A stretch of DNA of 64,000 nucleotides, from positions 62,001 to 126,000 of the forward strand of contig CBDCGJ010000044.1 of the NCBI GenBank assembly GCA_965216645.1, written 5' to 3'. The notes under the pieces were generated by a model. The model made no database searches and was not told the origin of the DNA. It saw nothing but the letters and a program-made list of their open reading frames with translations. The translations under genes were made by a program, and so were the position numbers. Each line of letters opens with the position of its first letter. Position 1 is the first letter of the stretch. Shown one piece after another: positions 62,720 to 64,000 of this stretch. Source of the stretch: CBDCGJ01 sp965216645 (GTDB lineage: Bacteria; Pseudomonadota; Alphaproteobacteria; GCA-2731375).

Positions 62720-63457
62720 CTATCGCTGCACGGACTCCAGCCGTACCAGATCGCCGCGATAGACGGCGAGGGCGGAGTAGAGGATGGCGCCATTCGGCGC
62801 CTGGATCAGGCGGCGGACTTCGCCGACGGGTGAGGCCGGCGGAATGTCCAAAAGCTCGGCGATTTCCAGATCGGCACTGGAGATCGTCAGGCTTTGCCGC
62901 GAGTCGCCGATCTCCACATCCGGCAGCTCGCGCATAAGATTGATGATCATGCCTGTATCGAAGCGTTCCCGATCGCGCCGCCAGATTTCCCGCGCGAGGT
63001 GGATGTTCAAAACGGCGTAGGGGATGTCGTCGGCGAAGTGCAGCCGCCGCAAGAACCGGTAGCTTTCGAGGGGATATCCGATCTCGACCGACGATGGCAG
63101 GGTCGCCCGTCGCACGTCCGCCAGAATCTTCGGCGCGGTCCGCGCCCAGACTTCCGCCATATCGGCCCAATCGATGCCGAGCTTGATCCATTCCCGCTGG
63201 TTGGCTTGCTCGGCGACAAAGGTGCCCTTGCCCTGACGGCGCCAGATCAGGCCATCCCGTTCCAAGATCGTCAGGGCCTGCCGCACGGTGACCACGGCAA
63301 CGCCGAACTCCTGCGCTAAAGCGTCGAGCGTTGCGATGCGGTCGCCGGCCTGCCAGGCGCCGTTGGCGATCCGTTGCCGCATCAACGTGGCGATTTGGAC
63401 GTAGAGCTTACCGCTCTCTGCCCCCATCTGCGCATGCCGGTTGGATTTGTCAGCCAT
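62720..63457 (-). CDS. GntR-family regulator (UTRA domain)
   Basis: A 245-residue regulator of the HutC/UTRA branch. The N-terminal winged helix is LYVQIATLMRQRIANGAWQA then IATLDALAQEFGVAVVTVRQ and LERDGLIWRRQGKGTFVAEQ. The C-terminal UTRA ligand domain includes GYPLESYRFLRRLHFADDIP and EVRRLIQAPNGAILYSALAVYRGD. It starts 8 bases inside the end of the flavoprotein gene, so it is co-transcribed with that gene and likely controls it. HutC-type members near phosphonate genes are known, but direct control of phnWAY is only possible. Confidence 0.88.
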   Translation of the reverse strand: MADKSNRHAQMGAESGKLYVQIATLMRQRIANGAWQAGDRIATLDALAQEFGVAVVTVRQALTILERDGLIWRRQGKGTFVAEQANQREWIKLGIDWADMAEVWARTAPKILADVRRATLPSSVEIGYPLESYRFLRRLHFADDIPYAVLNIHLAREIWRRDRERFDTGMIINLMRELPDVEIGDSRQSLTISSADLEIAELLDIPPASPVGEVRRLIQAPNGAILYSALAVYRGDLVRLESVQR

Positions 63458-64000
63458 CGCCGGGGCTCAGACGTGTGAACTCGACCGGCCGGTTTTCGAC
63501 AACCAGTTCGTCGGCGACTAAGTGGACATTCGTGTAGGTCGAGGTTATGAGGTCGCCTTCCTCCGGGAAATCGGCGCGGTAATGGGCGCCGCGGGAATTC
63601 TCCCGGGCCAGGGCGGCAACCCGTATGACATCCGAAATCAGCAGAAGGTTCGACATGTTCATCCAATCGTGCCACACCATATTGTAGGCGAGGTTGCTCT
63701 GATCCAGTCTAACGTCATTTAGGGCGCGGGTCAGGTCCGTTAGCGTGCCGGCCGCGCGGTTCAAGCTATCGCGGTCGCGGACGATGCCGACATCCTCCCA
63801 CATATCCTGGTAAAGCCGTTCGCGGATCGGCTCTAGCTCGCCCCTTGCCTGATCGAGTGGCTGACGGCAGTGATCGATGCCCGCTTGGATCGCACTCCGG
63901 TCCGGGTCGGCAGCGGCCGCAACTTCGTCGACAAAGCGCCCCATGCTCTCCCCGGCGATGCCGCCGAAGACCGTGGAATTGGCGACGCCGTTACCGCCCA
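63450..64000 (-). CDS. SdhA/FrdA-like FAD-binding protein, C-terminal part (5' end outside window)
   Basis: An open frame from the right edge to TGA at 63450 (~183 residues). The segment GGNGVANSTVFGGIAGESMG just inside the edge is the conserved FAD-contact end of the succinate dehydrogenase/fumarate reductase/aspartate oxidase fold. The rest is the helical C-terminal domain (EPIRERLYQDMWEDVGIVRDRDSL, AALARENSRGAHYRADFPEEGD). ARENSRGAHYRxDFP is typical of these flavoproteins. The gene overlaps the GntR start by 8 bases. Substrate unknown; it is not the respiratory SdhA by context. Confidence 0.85.
   Translation of the reverse strand, partial: GGNGVANSTVFGGIAGESMGRFVDEVAAAADPDRSAIQAGIDHCRQPLDQARGELEPIRERLYQDMWEDVGIVRDRDSLNRAAGTLTDLTRALNDVRLDQSNLAYNMVWHDWMNMSNLLLISDVIRVAALARENSRGAHYRADFPEEGDLITSTYTNVHLVADELVVENRPVEFTRLSPGDG

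Noticed and set aside
61290..63191. A 633-codon minus-strand frame over phnY and the GntR gene
   Set aside because: It covers the conserved phnY on the wrong strand and crosses the palindromic repeat; composition is that of an antisense frame.

Overview
The window looks like a chromosomal segment of a GC-rich alphaproteobacterium. Supporting signs are the typical alphaproteobacterial 16S rRNA, the DUF1178, DUF4167 and EI-Ntr (ptsP) gene content, and palindromic repeats of the GTCAT-CCGG type. Rhodospirillales or a nearby order is my guess; the 16S sequence would settle it by search.

Layout. 1-28.4 kb is mostly core housekeeping: one-carbon metabolism (fhs end, folD), yciB, a small methyltransferase, DUF1178, ubiG, lysC, then a head-to-tail run ptsP - rodZ-like - ispG - hisS - prfA - prmC - DUF4167 - fba. 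Next come a divergent phosphonate-oxidation pair (tmpA-tmpB, preceded by a 45-residue membrane protein), clpB, a DUF2339 membrane protein, a B12-binding radical SAM protein and a small membrane protein. An IS110/IS1111-family element (about 25.4-26.8 kb) abuts a perfect 31-bp inverted repeat and lies just behind an M23 peptidase gene.

28.4-35.9 kb is a complete rRNA operon: promoter, leader with boxA, 16S, tRNA-Ile, tRNA-Ala, second boxA, 23S, 5S and initiator tRNA-fMet. It is highly decorated. Two intervening sequences interrupt the 23S gene at helices 25 and 45, and the second carries a four-helix-bundle (S23-type) protein gene. Nearly every junction between mature RNAs carries a long hairpin whose arms are 7-bp tandem repeats (ATGTCRG or ACAGARG type). 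Many shorter perfect stem-loops and a ~107-bp tandem repeat fill the remaining spacers. This is the most unusual feature of the window.

36-49 kb is accessory or regulatory: a frameshifted PhnB-like VOC gene, an exported protein of unknown function, an MFS transporter with a divergent AraC regulator, a winged-helix/TPR regulator, a protein with nucleotidyltransferase-like and kinase-like parts, a methyltransferase, a solute-symporter/histidine-kinase hybrid with a small partner and a receiver-only regulator, and an XRE-family short-chain fatty acyl regulator.

49.3-54.5 kb is a five-gene branched-chain amino acid/amide type ABC transporter, followed by an unusual protein that looks like a kinase dimerisation domain without its histidine. 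56-62.6 kb holds a FAD oxidoreductase, a LysR regulator and phnW-phnA-phnY. That pathway turns 2-aminoethylphosphonate into phosphonoacetaldehyde, then phosphonoacetate, then acetate and phosphate. With tmpAB 43 kb away, the organism appears equipped to use both quaternary-amine and primary-amine phosphonates. The right edge has a GntR regulator overlapping a truncated SdhA/FrdA-like flavoprotein gene.
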